NCBI GenBank assembly: GCA_002284615.2
Contig: MU069614.1
Coordinates: forward strand, 449,318-466,982
DNA: 17,665 bases
Origin: Dunaliella salina
Taxonomy: Eukaryota; Chlorophyta; Chlorophyceae; Chlamydomonadales; Dunaliellaceae
Reading direction: 5' to 3'
Shown piece after piece: positions 1 to 8,946 of the stretch. How positions within the stretch are numbered: position 1 is the first letter of the stretch; every line of letters starts with the position of its first letter. Made by a program: the position numbers and the translations under genes. Under the pieces are notes generated by a model, which was given only the letters and a program-made list of their open reading frames with translations, did not search any database and was not told the origin of the DNA.

Positions 1-32
1 TATATATATGAATTATATTATATTATTATTGT

Positions 33-72
<40 letters not shown>

Positions 73-76
73 ATAA
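1..76. repeat. AT microsatellite at left edge
   Basis: An AT-only tract of TA dinucleotides with interspersed TTA units fills the first 76 bases. The window starts inside it, so its full length is unknown. Such tracts often end contigs. Confidence 0.9.
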
Positions 77-154
77 CCCTTAGTAGGAGTGCAAATCATT
101 AGGTCATCAGCTCAGTTCCTACACCCCTCTTTTGTTCACCTGGGGGGGTTGAAA

Positions 155-335
155 TGGGTGTGAATCAGTGAAATGGGTGTGAATCACATTCAGTGATCGA
201 GCAGTCTGGGACGGCTAGGGATCAGAGAGTCTGAATCAGAGAAAAGGGGGTAAGGGGGCCTGGCTGTTTGTCTGAATCAGACACCCTCTATGTGGCTGAA
301 TCAGAGCCTATCAGTGGGGATCCCTTTGAATCAAA
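155..335. repeat. Cluster of six TGAATCA words
   Basis: TGAATCA occurs at 161, 180, 232, 273, 297 and 327, always on the + strand, with irregular spacing of 19 to 52 bases. Two copies extend to the odd-centred palindrome TCTGAATCAGA. The stretch from 77 to about 640 holds no gene I can support. The cluster could be a decayed tandem repeat or a group of protein-binding sites; the sequence does not decide. Confidence 0.5.
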
Positions 336-639
336 GCAGGTTCAGAGACATTAAACTTTCTGAGGTGATAGTGCCATTTGTAAGATTTGGTGTCACCAGT
401 CTGGGATCTTTTGTTGTAGGGGCTGCAGGTATGGTGGCATGTTAGGGCTCATAATTTTGTTGACTGCAGACTTTGAATAGGTCGAGTTCCTCAAGCCAGT
501 TTGGATTTCTTTGCTTTTGTTCATTTGTTCCAAATAGCAATAAGCTGCATGTGTCTTATGTTTATTGAAGGAGGAGCTAGAGGAGGAAGGAAGGCTTGGG
601 GTTATTGGAGTGTTCAACTTTCTGAGGGGAATTGGCTTG

Positions 640-885
640 GACTGGCATGGTTCAGCAATTGAAACAACACAGAAACGGGGTTGGCGGCTACACCGGACGG
701 ACTGGTAACAAGAGAGCAAGGCGCACGCCTGGACGGATGGCTGACAACCCTCCGCATCCCCACTAGTTAGTTACCCAGCTCCTTGTTTAGGTATCGTTGA
801 GGCTCACAGTTACTGACAGCGCTGACTGTTGGGTCTTTCCTTAATGCACACTATTACGTCCAGCATAGACTTCAATTTTTTTTAC
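640..885 (+). mobile_element. 5'-truncated 3' end of LINE subfamily A1
   Basis: This is the last part of a dual-endonuclease-type LINE on the + strand. The C-terminal codons at 734-766 read RMADNPPHPH followed by TAG, matching the C-terminus of the minus-strand copies at 4861-4890 and 7382-7411. The 3' UTR word CCAGCATAGACTT, which ends the other A1 copies, lies at about 861-873 and is followed by a T-rich tail. DNA similarity to the 4745-5010 copy starts near 640. The coding part has lost its frame upstream, so only a relic remains. Confidence 0.7.
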
Positions 886-939
886 ATGGTCAAGGTAACA
901 TGCAAACCATAACATTTATCTTCTCTTGGTCCATCCCAT

Positions 940-1647
940 CTGGCTGGGGAGGAGCATGAAGGCAGCAGTTAGGGTAGCTGTGCAAGCGACAGCTAGAAGA
1001 TAGGGCATGCATGGCTAGGTAGTAGGTGGATTCGTCTCCATATGCCGGGTAGCAAAAGAATAAGTCTTGAATTTGGTTCCAAACACATCAGTGATGGCCC
1101 CAAAGACTCAGTCTCAAGCAAAAGGGCTCCAGTATGCTTTGAAGTGAGTGCCATGGTCAAGGGGGCATGCTGTGAAACGCATATATGGATTTTGTTAGTC
1201 AGATATCTATCATCTCTCAGATATCTATCATATCATCGATGTAACGTCCCGGGCTTTACCTTTCCACAAGTGTTACATTTGCAAGTGCTTTCCTTGGGTA
1301 ACCAGTGCGTAGCGTGAGGGCTCTAAGGATGTGTACTGGTGTGCGCAAAGAGTTGGATTCCTACAAGTTTTGATTGCCTTTTCAAGGTGTGAAGTGTACC
1401 TGTGTAGAAGGCCCATAATTTCTGTTGCTTCACATTGAACAGGGGGCTGAACGGATGCGTGGACACCAGCTTGTCTGGCTGCACTGTCTGCCTGAAACAG
1501 CATTTGTAGGCAGTGAGGGGTGATAATCCTTGTGCATTTTCCTTGTCTTAAATACATACTTTGAGTGTTTATTGCCGGAGGAATATTTGGTTGTTGATCA
1601 GCCTCTTTGTTGGATCCTGGTACCTGAGATCTACATTTTGTAGCCAA
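940..1647 (-). pseudogene. Relic of LINE family A, linker plus methyltransferase-like region
   Basis: The minus-strand reading from 1647 to 1273 resembles the stretch after the PHD finger in the long element. Shared landmarks are a QGxC start, a (I/M)(T/S)Pxx(L/F)Q motif, an ELQGLL/EIMGLL block and ALVTQ(E/G)K. Beyond an insertion-like, stop-rich stretch (about 1165-1270) the similarity resumes: LDHxxxF and YWS at 1117-1161, FGA and a KF pair at 1069-1103, then CYPAYGDE near 1030-1054, matching LDHNPQY, DYWS, FGAMHNAF and CHPIYDE in the long element. Stops and frame changes show it is dead. It is useful because it confirms which frame is right in the long copy. Confidence 0.6.
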
Positions 1648-1659
1648 ATTTCACACCTA

Positions 1660-1815
1660 TTTGTTGGTATGATGTCTGTCGGGGGATTAATAGGTTTTGG
1701 GGAGGTAGAAAGAGAAGGGGACCTGAAAACAAGGAAACGTGTTTGAGCCAAAAACAACAAACGTGAGGATGTGCACATTTGAAGAGGACATGCTGTTCGT
1801 CCTGCCATACTCTGG
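1660..1815 (-). pseudogene. LINE family B post-RT fragment
   Basis: The minus-strand reading contains DEQHVLFKCAHPHVC followed by a Leu/Phe-rich stretch (SLFSGPLL). The same order, a Glu-x-His then a CxHPxVC motif and an LF/Leu-Pro segment, is seen in the + strand copy at 6690-7275 and the minus copy at 2886-3070. In many LINEs a Cys/His element of this kind follows the reverse transcriptase. Only about 50 codons survive. The fragment runs head-on into the + strand A2 copy that starts near 1806. Confidence 0.55.
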
Positions 1816-2180
1816 AGCCACTTACAGAGAGCTTGGTCTTGACACACACAAGGCCACCAAGCTTGCTCTAAAGCTTCATGCTCATTCTGTCCAGGAAGCA
1901 AACTTGCTAGTACCAGCTGGCTCTGCAGGCGAGCTCTGGAGTAGACTTCTTTCAACCCTTATCAGCGAGATCAGGCACGGGCTACTGCCACTTGGCCACA
2001 CTAGCGCTAGCGTGGCCAAGTGGTCAGCCAGCCTTCCCTTACACCTCAACACTTTTTCTTGTTCCTTGGTGAGGGGATACACGGTGCCCTGGCCCTAGGT
2101 ATCCTCTTTCCCTTAAATTGATGTGGGGAGTGTTTTCATTGCCTGCATAGCCTTTTTTTTTCATTTCCTTTTTTTTTTTC
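1806..2180 (+). mobile_element. 5'-truncated 3' end of LINE subfamily A2
   Basis: The + strand encodes a relic of the C-terminal part of the restriction-like endonuclease. GLDTHKATKLALKLHAHS corresponds to GLDHQHATKLAQQLHAHS in the long minus-strand element. About a dozen residues between the GAT/GGT motif and GLD are missing here. The 3' UTR follows: a TTGATGTGGGGAG word and TGCCTGCATAG near 2117-2151, then two T-rich blocks up to about 2180. The same UTR words occur at 3300-3345 (+) and 8200-8235 (-). Confidence 0.7.
1988..2023. repeat. 36-bp near-perfect palindrome
   Basis: Two 18-base arms meet at 2005/2006 with no loop (centre CTAGC/GCTAG). They pair at 17 of 18 positions. The single mismatch is A against C on the + strand and would be a U-G wobble in a minus-strand transcript. 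It lies in the relic A2 copy where its C-terminus would be. Confidence 0.8.
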
Positions 2181-2183
2181 TGC

Positions 2184-2500
2184 AGATCATCATTGGCACA
2201 TATGACAAGCAGAAGGAACATTGTCATCCCATGTGGCTTCCTCGATGTTTGAGGTATGGAGACATAAGCAGAACCGGGCTACACTCTGGACAATGCGTTT
2301 GGGTAGAATCCAAGTAAAAGTTTGTAGGTAAAACGCAAGGAGAATATGCAACGTGTGTGTGCTTGGTTGGAAGTGCACACCAGTGATGATAATTAAGTTT
2401 TTGCTGTTGGTGTCTCATGGGGCGTAAGCAGGAAATTGCCTCCAGTAGGCCATTCATGGCAAACGATTCATGCGGCATTAGGAAAGGAAAGGAAAGGAAG
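2184..2500 (-). pseudogene. LINE family B relic, segment before the zinc region
   Basis: The minus strand is similar at DNA level to 6700-7060 (+). Both share a stretch reading ATCATCACTGG(A/T)GTGCA, an FYLD or similar motif, and then an RFRL/RFCL-like motif with TWDD or SWDD and CxxC (AxHMC here, CDLC there). RFRLxxHxLxxE followed by paired cysteines is a common post-RT arrangement in LINEs. A (GGAAA)n purine tract at 2480-2497 marks its upstream edge. Frame changes make it a relic. Confidence 0.55.
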
Positions 2501-2784
2501 GGAGGGGCATGTACCATGGAAAACATAGTTGTACCTGACTGCATGAACAAGACCTAAGAACCAGTTCATCTCCCATACTCTTGTTCCTTTATGTTTGGCT
2601 GGCAATGAAAGGAGAAGAGAATGTAAGTCTGTGCCAGCCTGTAGCTGCGTGCATGAAGCATGCATGAAGGAAAAATTCCCTGACAGGCGAGCTTGCAAAA
2701 GCCTCACCGAAGTGACAAGGTATGTGCAACTGGATAGCCTGGCAGAGCATCAACCCTGTCACAAGAACTGCAGGGTGCAGGAGA

Positions 2785-2832
2785 GAGGAGGCCTCCAGTC
2801 AAAACCACTGACTGCAAGCCTGCTCATGGAAG
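2785..2832 (+). repeat. Dispersed repeat C, copy 1
   Basis: This stretch matches the minus strand of 7903-7943 almost base for base (GGCCTCCAGTCAAAAC then ACTGACTGC). Both give a GGLQSK or EGLQSK and LTASL reading. The surrounding + strand ORF (2595-2870, 91 codons) has no recognised domain. The repeat is probably part of another transposon; its limits are not clear. Confidence 0.5.
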
Positions 2833-2885
2833 CAAAGAAGTTTATCAGCCAACCTTGGAGGTTTATATAAATGCGGATATATTGT

Positions 2886-3070
2886 TTACATGTTCTGAGT
2901 CATGAAGGAAAACTGTTCACAAGACTGAACATGGTGAATGGCAGGCAGGTACAGAGCCATCTGAGGAGAGAGGCGTGACAGAGGGAGGAGAGGGCCAGAG
3001 AACAAGAAAGTACACAAGAAGAAGAGAGCAGACACAAGGGTGGGTACACAGGTGGGCAATCGGAAATGAT
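2886..3070 (-). pseudogene. LINE family B post-RT tail relic
   Basis: The minus strand here is similar to 7090-7260 (+). The shared order is a VCSL motif, a Leu/Pro/Ser-rich segment, a QMALYLP or QMAPYLP motif, an HHVQS or HYVQS motif and a final FxxQN. The fragment has several frame changes. Its end abuts the A2 3' end that begins near 3100 on the other strand. Confidence 0.55.
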
Positions 3071-3099
3071 CCAAGTAAAGTCTGACATGCTGTACTTTC

Positions 3100-3370
3100 C
3101 ATCATTGGCATTCCTATCAATATGCCCACAAACTAGTAACCATCCGCCGCGCTATTGACAACAAGAATACTTCCCACAGACAGGCTCTAGAGCCAGGTGC
3201 TTCTAGTAACCCTCCAGATCCACATTAACATTCTCTTTTTCATACCTTGTGGTGGAAGGGGCACACGGCTCTTTTTTGGACCAATGTGTCTCCTTTCCTT
3301 GATTGATGTAGGGAGAGTTTCTCTGCCTACATAGTTTTCCTTTTTCTTTTACTTCTTCTTTTCATTCCTT
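3100..3370 (+). mobile_element. 5'-truncated 3' end of LINE subfamily A2
   Basis: The + strand at 3119-3228 encodes the C-terminus of the A2 protein (RRAIDNKNTSH, then SSNPPDPH and TAA at 3226-3228), matching RRAIENKNTSH and SSNPPGPH in the long minus-strand element. The 3' UTR at 3229-3370 includes the words GGCTCTTTTTTGG, GATGTAGGGAGAG and TTTCTCTGCCTACATAG and ends in a T/C-rich tail. Only about 270 bases are present, a typical short 5' truncation from target-primed reverse transcription. Confidence 0.8.
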
Positions 3371-3589
3371 CAGCGGCAAGTGCAAAGCCTTTGCAGCACT
3401 ACTGCATTATGGCCATGACTTGTCTTTTGGTACGCCCCACATAAAAGAATGCCTGGTGCTCCATGTAACACGCATTCCAGAAATAGCCTGTTACTGCGGT
3501 GAACATGCCTTCGACCACGGGTTGCTAAGGATGTCGTTGGTGTCGCAGGAAACAAAATTTTGAGAGCGACGTGACTGACAGGGGAAACT

Positions 3590-4140
3590 TGCAACTATCT
3601 GTTCGCACCTCCTGAGACCTTAACAACAAAAATTTACAAATCATCACTAGTGTGCACTCTCAACCATTCTCCTTACATACCTTTCTGCACAAGGACTTTC
3701 ACTTTGACAAGGTTTATAGATTAAAAGGAAGAAGCCACACATGACTATGAGGTCTCGAATAATGAGGGGAATTTGAAAAAAAAATGGTTTTGAAGTCCAT
3801 ACTTAGACAAAACACATTGTACACACACAGTGGAGCACATCTTCATGTCCGTATTTTTCAAGTTGAGCAAGCCACATGAGATGACGCTGTTTCTCATACC
3901 TGCAATTTCCATGATGCCCAAGATGATGTGTGGGATGAATAGCATGTAATTGCACACGCACCCACCCTTAAATCTGCCCTGGGGATATGGTCGAAAAATG
4001 CTTCCTTAATTTCTGGCCTTCTCCCCCTGTTCCCCAATCGTCCTCAGATACCTCCTTTCCTCCCAGCTATTCACCATGTACCATCTTCTTGTATGGTTTT
4101 CTTCATGAACCAGAACAGCAAGAAAATAAAAGACAAGTGC
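3590..4140 (+). pseudogene. LINE family B relic
   Basis: This + strand stretch is similar to 6815-7270 (+), including the ATCATCACTAGTGTGCA word, a TGAGCAAG word before the paired-cysteine region, and the Ser/Pro-rich segment near 4010-4100 followed by an FLHEPEQQ reading that matches LFEPKQQ near 7240. No frame is open throughout. The stretch 3371-3589 before it holds nothing I can identify. Confidence 0.5.
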
Positions 4141-4258
4141 AGGTTCACAAAGAAGAAAGCAATGCTGAAAATTTGGCCTGGCCATCCTCTCTCTTACTGA
4201 AGGCTTCCAGAGTGTGAGTCAGTCGCAACTCCATTGGGTATCAAGCGGCGCAACGCCC

Positions 4259-4297
4259 ATGATGCTTGAGCATGCATGATGCATGCGCAAGCATGAT
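4259..4297. repeat. 39-bp imperfect palindrome
   Basis: Two 19-base arms flank a single G at 4278 and pair at 17 of 19 positions. The inner core is GCATGCAT-G-ATGCATGC. The whole stretch 4141-4744 holds no gene I can support. It is rich in GCAT words, with more GCATG repeats near 4690-4730. Confidence 0.75.
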
Positions 4298-4744
4298 CAC
4301 TTTACCGGCTTGCATCGCTGTGTGCATTGCTGTGGGCATCACTGCATGCCTTTCTGTGCTCTACTACACACTTAACTGTGTTGCGTGGAATACTGCATGC
4401 AGCTTGCAAAATTGCAAAACCGTGGGCCTTCTCTAGTCCCTCGGCAAGGTAAACCATGTTAACCAAGCCCAGATTTTAATGATTGCCCAAGTCTATGAAG
4501 AGGCTTCTTGTGCCCTCACAAATGACCTGCATGCTCTCTCTTGAACAACATGTGTGTTCCCATGCACTGCTGTCTGCCTGCTCCCCAAATATATGACCAC
4601 TGGATGGCATCTTAACGAGTTTGGAAAAGTCACAAGCTTGCTTGAAAGCGACCACTTCAATGAAAGGCAAGCGGGCCTGTTTGTGTGCGGGCTTGCATGC
4701 GTGTTTGCATACATGTGTATGCATGTTTGCTAGTGGGCAAACAC

Positions 4745-6222
4745 ATAAAAGTGAAAGTCTACGCTGTAAAAGATCCAGCGTGCATTAAGGAAAGACCCAA
4801 CAGTCAGCGCTGTCTCTGACCGTGGGCCTTACCAGTTTTCAAGCTAGAAATTGGAGATAATCAATGACGGTCCGGTGGGTTGTCGGCCATCCGTCCATGC
4901 GTGCGCCTCACCCTCCTGTAACCTGCCCGTTCAGTAGCCGCCAAACCCGGTACTGTGCCGTTTGAATTGCTGAAATGTATGGCATGTTTGGTGTTGTCAA
5001 TTCTTGTTAAGGTCTTAACAGTATGAAGGTGTAGTTTGGTTGCAGTCTTTTGGGCTTTTTCTTTAATTAAGGCTAAGTTACAGAGGGGTCCAGTAGTGTA
5101 GGGGTTGTAGATAGTTCCGGCATCTCCAATAAGGATAGTGTGTAAAGTGATTATTGCAGTGCGAAACTCTAAGTGGCCTAAGTTCTCAATAGTGTTTTTA
5201 TGTTGATTTTGTGCAGTCAGGAGTGTTTATTCAGGATTGATGTCTGAGTAGAATTTCAGCTCAATGAGGCGGATGTCTCTGTCTCTAGGGTTCATGTCCT
5301 TTGAATGGTGGGTAGAGTCTCTACTTCCAGGGGTAATACAATAATGCCATCAGGGCGACTGAGGTGTGTATGTGATGGTTGTCTAGATGGGAAAACCCAA
5401 TGTGGAATGTTTCTCTGGACATTTTCTGGAATTTTCATGCCTAGGGAGCTGACTCTGTCTGTGCTGCATGTATCCATTAAAACAATGAAGGGTCCAAAGT
5501 TTCCTTTGCTGAGTGCTTCACCACAGATGCTGAGAGCTTGATGATGACAATTCGTGTCCATTCTATTGGTTTGTGGGTGGGTGCATCCAAGTAGAGTATG
5601 GGAGATGTTATCAGGAGCACCACAAAGAGGACAGAGAGCAAGCCCAGGGTGGTTATTGAATCATTCGGCATTCTTGCTGTTGTAGAGTGTGTCCGTTCAA
5701 TATTATATCATATTTGTCTGCTCTTTAAGAGTGACGGTTTTCACTTGCCAGAATGCATTGCTAATCTTGGAATTAACAGTGGGTTGGTGATTGGTCAATT
5801 GCTGCAAATTTTGCCAATTTGTGTAGCAGTAAGTGTTGGTGTTGCTTCCCCCAATTTGTGCTTTTCATGCATGAATTGTTTTAATTTGTCATTTAGATTT
5901 GGAAGGGTCCAAAGTTGTGTGTGAGATCCAGGCTTTCCAACAGGTGTTGCAAGCCAGTACAAATGGTTGGAAGGATTGTCTGCTCGGTTGAGTGAGGTGT
6001 CAGCTTGGTGAGGTGACATTGCTGCTTGAAATGCAAGTGCGTCAGCAACTCCATTGCCAAGGATGCCAAAGTGTGGTTTGAAATTGTAAAAGTGTGCAGG
6101 AGTTTCTGACAGCTTAATATGGTGTACTATGTCGAGGAGGATTTGTGCATGTAAGTGTGTGGACATCCTCATGGGCTTCAGGATCTGGTTTTGAATTTGG
6201 TACGTACATGCATTTGCTTGCT
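4745..6222 (-). pseudogene. 5'-truncated LINE subfamily A1 copy (RNase H end, CCHC, restriction-like endonuclease)
   Basis: Read on the minus strand this relic starts beside the (TG)n tract and runs to a 3' tail at 4745. It holds the last part of an RNase H domain (HFGILGNGVADALA near 6030-6075, compare HAGIAGNECADAIA in the long element), a PNLNDKLKQFMHEKHKL linker, a zinc knuckle CPLCGAPDNISHTLLGC (5583-5633), the RPD motif (5349-5357) and IELKF (about 5250-5264) of a PD-(D/E)XK endonuclease, and the C-terminus MADNPPDRH-stop (4861-4890). In the RNase H end the usual Glu before the last Asp is Gly-Val. A stop soon after IELKF and frame changes near 5300 and 5660 show it is inactive. The 3' UTR at 4745-4860 matches 7275-7381 and 16690-16775. 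Confidence 0.75.
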
Positions 6223-6223
6223 G

Positions 6224-6241
6224 GNATGNNTGNNNGNAGAN

Positions 6242-6330
<89 letters not shown>
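6224..6330. repeat. (TG)n microsatellite with adjoining unresolved bases
   Basis: A pure TG tract fills 6242-6330. Just before it, 6224-6241 contains several Ns in a TG-like context, so the true tract is probably longer and badly resolved. The A1 copy at 4745-6222 is truncated exactly at this microsatellite. The following 6331-6689 shows no gene I can support. Confidence 0.9.
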
Positions 6331-6333
<3 letters not shown>

Positions 6334-6689
6334 AGGTGTGTCCGCCCCACTTTGCAGACCTTTCCGACACAATCTCTTATCTTTACCTTGTGTGACCTTC
6401 TGCTGTGGAAATAATGCTTGCCTTGTTCGCTCAGACTGTGTGGATTGAGTTTTCCAAGCTGGGGTTCACCTGCACATTTGCATGCAGCTATACATGGAGA
6501 AAAGAGCTGGTGCAGGAGTGGTCCCAGAAGCTAACGCGATGCAGATGGTGGTCAGAGGTGGAGTGATTTTAGCTTGGGTCTGCATAACTACGTGCTCACC
6601 TCCTGACCGCGTTTGGCCCCTGTGCAGGAGGGGGGTCCATGCTGAGACGTTGGACATATTCTCTGAGGCTCAGGGGTGTGTCTCAAGTT

Positions 6690-7275
6690 CACTGCCATGA
6701 ATGGCTTACGTCATGCGCATGCTTTCAAGCAGAAGATACACTCTGCCGCCCCTGTGGATTTGAGTCAAATGGTTCAACAAGTTGTGAATCTCAGGTATCG
6801 GCTTACTGGAGACAAATATCTCCTTATCATCCACGAGAGCTCACAGCAAAAAGTTTACCTATCATCACTGGAGTGCAATTCCAACCAAGAATGCACATAT
6901 CACCTACTCTCCTTACGCCGTGCCCAAATACTTTTACCTGGATCCCCCAAAACACACAGTTTGCAGTGTGGTTTGTTTCAAACTTTGTGTCCATGCTTTG
7001 AGAGTTGAGCAAGTTTCTTGGGACGACTCTATTTCCCCCACGTGTGATCTCTGCGGTGCCCAAGATCCTGTACAGGGTGAACAACATCATTTTCAGGTGT
7101 ACTCATACCCAAGTATGCTCCCTCCATCAAAAGTATGCTTCTCTGCTCTATGGCACCCCCCTCTCTTTACTGCATCTTTCTTCTCAGATGGCTCCTTACT
7201 TACCTACCTTTCACTATGTACAGTCTTACCACATGCGCTCCTTTTTGAACCAAAACAACAACAAGCTTAAAAAGT
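6690..7275 (+). pseudogene. LINE family B relic with post-RT Cys/His region
   Basis: This is the best-preserved family B copy. On the + strand it shows an RVEQVSWDD motif, then CDLC (7043-7054), a QGEQHH stretch, TQVCSL with an LxQKYASLL reading, then QMAPYLPTFHYVQS and a final FLNQNNNKL. A CxxC plus Glu-x-His and Cys region after an RFRLxxHxLxxE-like motif is typical of the region downstream of the reverse transcriptase in L1-type LINEs. At least three frame changes are needed to read it, so it is a relic. It ends at 7275, where the minus-strand A1 copy also ends, a tail-to-tail junction. Confidence 0.6.
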
Positions 7276-7850
7276 AAAAGTCTATGCTGGAACTTACCAG
7301 CGTGCATTGAGGAAAAGCTCGACAGTTAGCACTGGCACTAACAGTGAGCCCCACCAAAGAAAGCTAACTATGAGCAGCCAGCTAATGAGGGTCCGGCAGG
7401 TCGTCGGCCATCTGTCTGGCTGCGCGCCTCGCTGTCCTGTACGCTGCCCTCCCTGTAGCCCCCTCCCCCAAAGCCCCATTGCTTATGTTACTGAATTGGA
7501 TGCATTTTTGGTGTTTTGAATTTTTGTTAGGAACTTTACAGCGTGGTAGTGGAGTTCTTTGGCAGTTCTGTGATTTTTCTTTTGTTAGGCCAAGTTTGCA
7601 GAGGGGATCAGTAGTGTAGAAATTGAAGATAGTTCCAGCAACTCCAATTAGTATGGTATGTAGTGTGACTCTGTTATTGCGGTCCGTGCCCCGAAGGGAT
7701 CTTGTGCACAAGGTTTCAATGGTGTGTTCGTGCTGATTTTGTGCAGTGTGGAGAGTTTGTTTGGGTTAGGTGTCAGAACAAAATTTGAGCTCAATGAGGT
7801 GGATATCTCTGTCTCTGGGATTCATATCCTGCGGGTGACGTATGGAGTCT
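7275..7850 (-). pseudogene. 5'-truncated LINE subfamily A1 copy (endonuclease C-terminus and 3' UTR)
   Basis: On the minus strand this copy begins in the restriction-like endonuclease (RDRDIHLIELKFCSDT near 7772-7818, keeping the Glu-x-Lys of PD-(D/E)XK). It continues through TLHTILIGVAGTI and ends with MADDLPDPH and TAG at 7382-7411. The 3' UTR is 7275-7381. It aligns along its length with 4745-5300. One stop after the Glu-x-Lys motif and one frame change before TRSLRG show decay. Past 7850 similarity to the other A1 copies ends. Confidence 0.75.
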
Positions 7851-7870
7851 CTCAACAAGCTTCATTTTTT

Positions 7871-7906
7871 TGAACTTCTCTTTCTTAATGAACTTCTCTT
7901 TCTTTA
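7871..7906. repeat. 18-bp tandem duplication
   Basis: Two copies of an 18-base unit (TGAACTTCTCTTTCTTAA in the first) sit head to tail with one or two differences. On the minus strand they read FIKKEK twice. The next stretch, 7903-7943, is dispersed repeat C. Confidence 0.8.
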
Positions 7907-7943
7907 TGAACAGGCTAGCAGTCAGTCGTTTTGACTGGAGGCC
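7903..7943 (-). repeat. Dispersed repeat C, copy 2
   Basis: The minus strand matches 2790-2831 (+). Just inside it, GCTAGCAGTCAGTCGTTT at 7914-7931 is repeated exactly at 8123-8140, 209 bases away. The interval 7944-8155 holds no gene I recognise. Confidence 0.5.
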
Positions 7944-8122
7944 TTCTTTTTCCTGTAATCCTGTAATCTGTATGTCTTGGATTTGCTGGACAGGGCCGCT
8001 TGACAGCGGTATCATGTCCTAGGTGGAGGCCAACTTGCTGGAGTTCACTTCTGCGCTTCTCTTTCCTTTAACCTGAATTGGTGGGGCTCGCTGATACAAG
8101 CTCGCAGCCTTTGCTGATATAT

Positions 8123-8140
8123 GCTAGCAGTCAGTCGTTT
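8123..8140 (+). repeat. Exact 18-bp direct repeat of 7914-7931
   Basis: The 18 bases are identical to 7914-7931. They lie 15 bases outside the 3' tail of the long minus-strand LINE. Either the repeats belong to an older transposon of type C, or they record a local duplication. Confidence 0.75.
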
Positions 8141-8155
8141 CCAGAGGGGGTAAGC

Positions 8156-8197
8156 TGAGAAAGAAAGAAAGAAAGAAAAGAAAAGAAAAAAGAAAAA
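8156..8197 (-). repeat. T/C-rich 3' tail of the long LINE
   Basis: The + strand shows GAAA repeats grading into AAAAG units. On the element's strand this is a TTTC-rich tail right after the 3' UTR word CTGCCTACGTAG. The A2 copies at 2150-2180 and 3345-3370 have comparable T/C-rich tails, so this is the natural 3' end of the subfamily. Confidence 0.75.
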
Positions 8198-8219
8198 ACT
8201 ACGTAGGCAGAGAAACTCT

Positions 8220-8946
8220 CCCTACATCAATTAAGGAGGAGGAGACACATTGGCTCAAAAAGAGCCGTGTGCCCCCTCCACCACAAAGTATGAAAAAGAG
8301 AATTCTAATGTGGACCTGGAGGGTTACTAGAAGCTTCTGGCTCTTGAACCTGGCTGTGGGAAGTATTCTTGTTTTCAATAGCTCGGCGTGTGGTGACTAA
8401 TTTGTGGGCATATTGGATAGAATGGGCATGAAGTTGTTGAGCAAGCTTCGTGGCATGCTGATGATCCAATCCTAGTTGTTTGAATTGCTTGAGGGTATGC
8501 TCAGTGTAATTAGTTCCACCTACACCCAGGAGAATAGGGTGAATTGTAACAGCTTTAGCGTTAATAAGTTTACAAAGGTCTGNCCCTACATCAATTAAGG
8601 AGGAGGAGACACATTGGCTCAAAAAGAGCCGTGTGCCCCCTCCACCACAAAGTATGAAAAAGAGAATTCTAATGTGGACCTGGAGGGTTACTAGAAGCTT
8701 CTGGCTCTTGAACCTGGCTGTGGGAAGTATTCTTGTTTTCAATAGCTCGGCGTGTGGTGACTAATTTGTGGGCATATTGGATAGAATGGGCATGAAGTTG
8801 TTGAGCAAGCTTCGTGGCATGCTGATGATCCAATCCTAGTTGTTTGAATTGCTTGAGGGTATGCTCAGTGTAATTAGTTCCACCTACACCCAGGAGAATA
8901 GGGTGAATTGTAACAGCTTTAGCGTTAATAAGTTTACAAAGGTCTG
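8220..8946. repeat. 363-bp exact direct repeat split by one N
   Basis: Bases 8220-8582 and 8584-8946 look identical by eye, offset 364, separated only by the N at 8583. Each copy covers part of the 3' UTR and the last 93 or so codons of the endonuclease. The left copy stops and the right copy starts exactly at the N. This is what two overlapping contig ends joined without merging would look like, so I read it as a probable assembly artefact and not a biological tandem duplication. Confidence 0.85.

Noticed and set aside
371..640. Minus-strand ORF of 108 codons (393-719)
   Set aside because: Low-complexity Ser run, no motif, and its upstream end overlaps the + strand A1 3' end; looks like chance.
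2009..2050. tRNA-like start with an A-box match (TGGCCAAGTGG)
   Set aside because: No B box, no acceptor stem and no anticodon arm follow; the match lies inside the palindrome at 1988-2023.
1739..2098. A 119-codon + strand ORF as an intact gene
   Set aside because: Only its middle matches the endonuclease C-terminus of the A2 LINE; the first part is antisense to a family B fragment and the end is UTR and palindrome.
5795..6414. Several overlapping ORFs with poly His-Thr or Cys-Val stretches
   Set aside because: The repetitive parts are translations of the (TG)n microsatellite with Ns; only the part below 6222 on the minus strand is LINE-derived.
7871..8197. CRISPR-like or satellite array
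   Set aside because: Only one 18-bp tandem pair, one separate 18-bp pair and a GAAA-rich LINE tail; no regular repeat-spacer pattern.
8305..8742. A separate 145-codon minus-strand ORF
   Set aside because: It is created by the 363-bp duplication around the N at 8583; its start is UTR sequence and its end repeats the endonuclease C-terminus.
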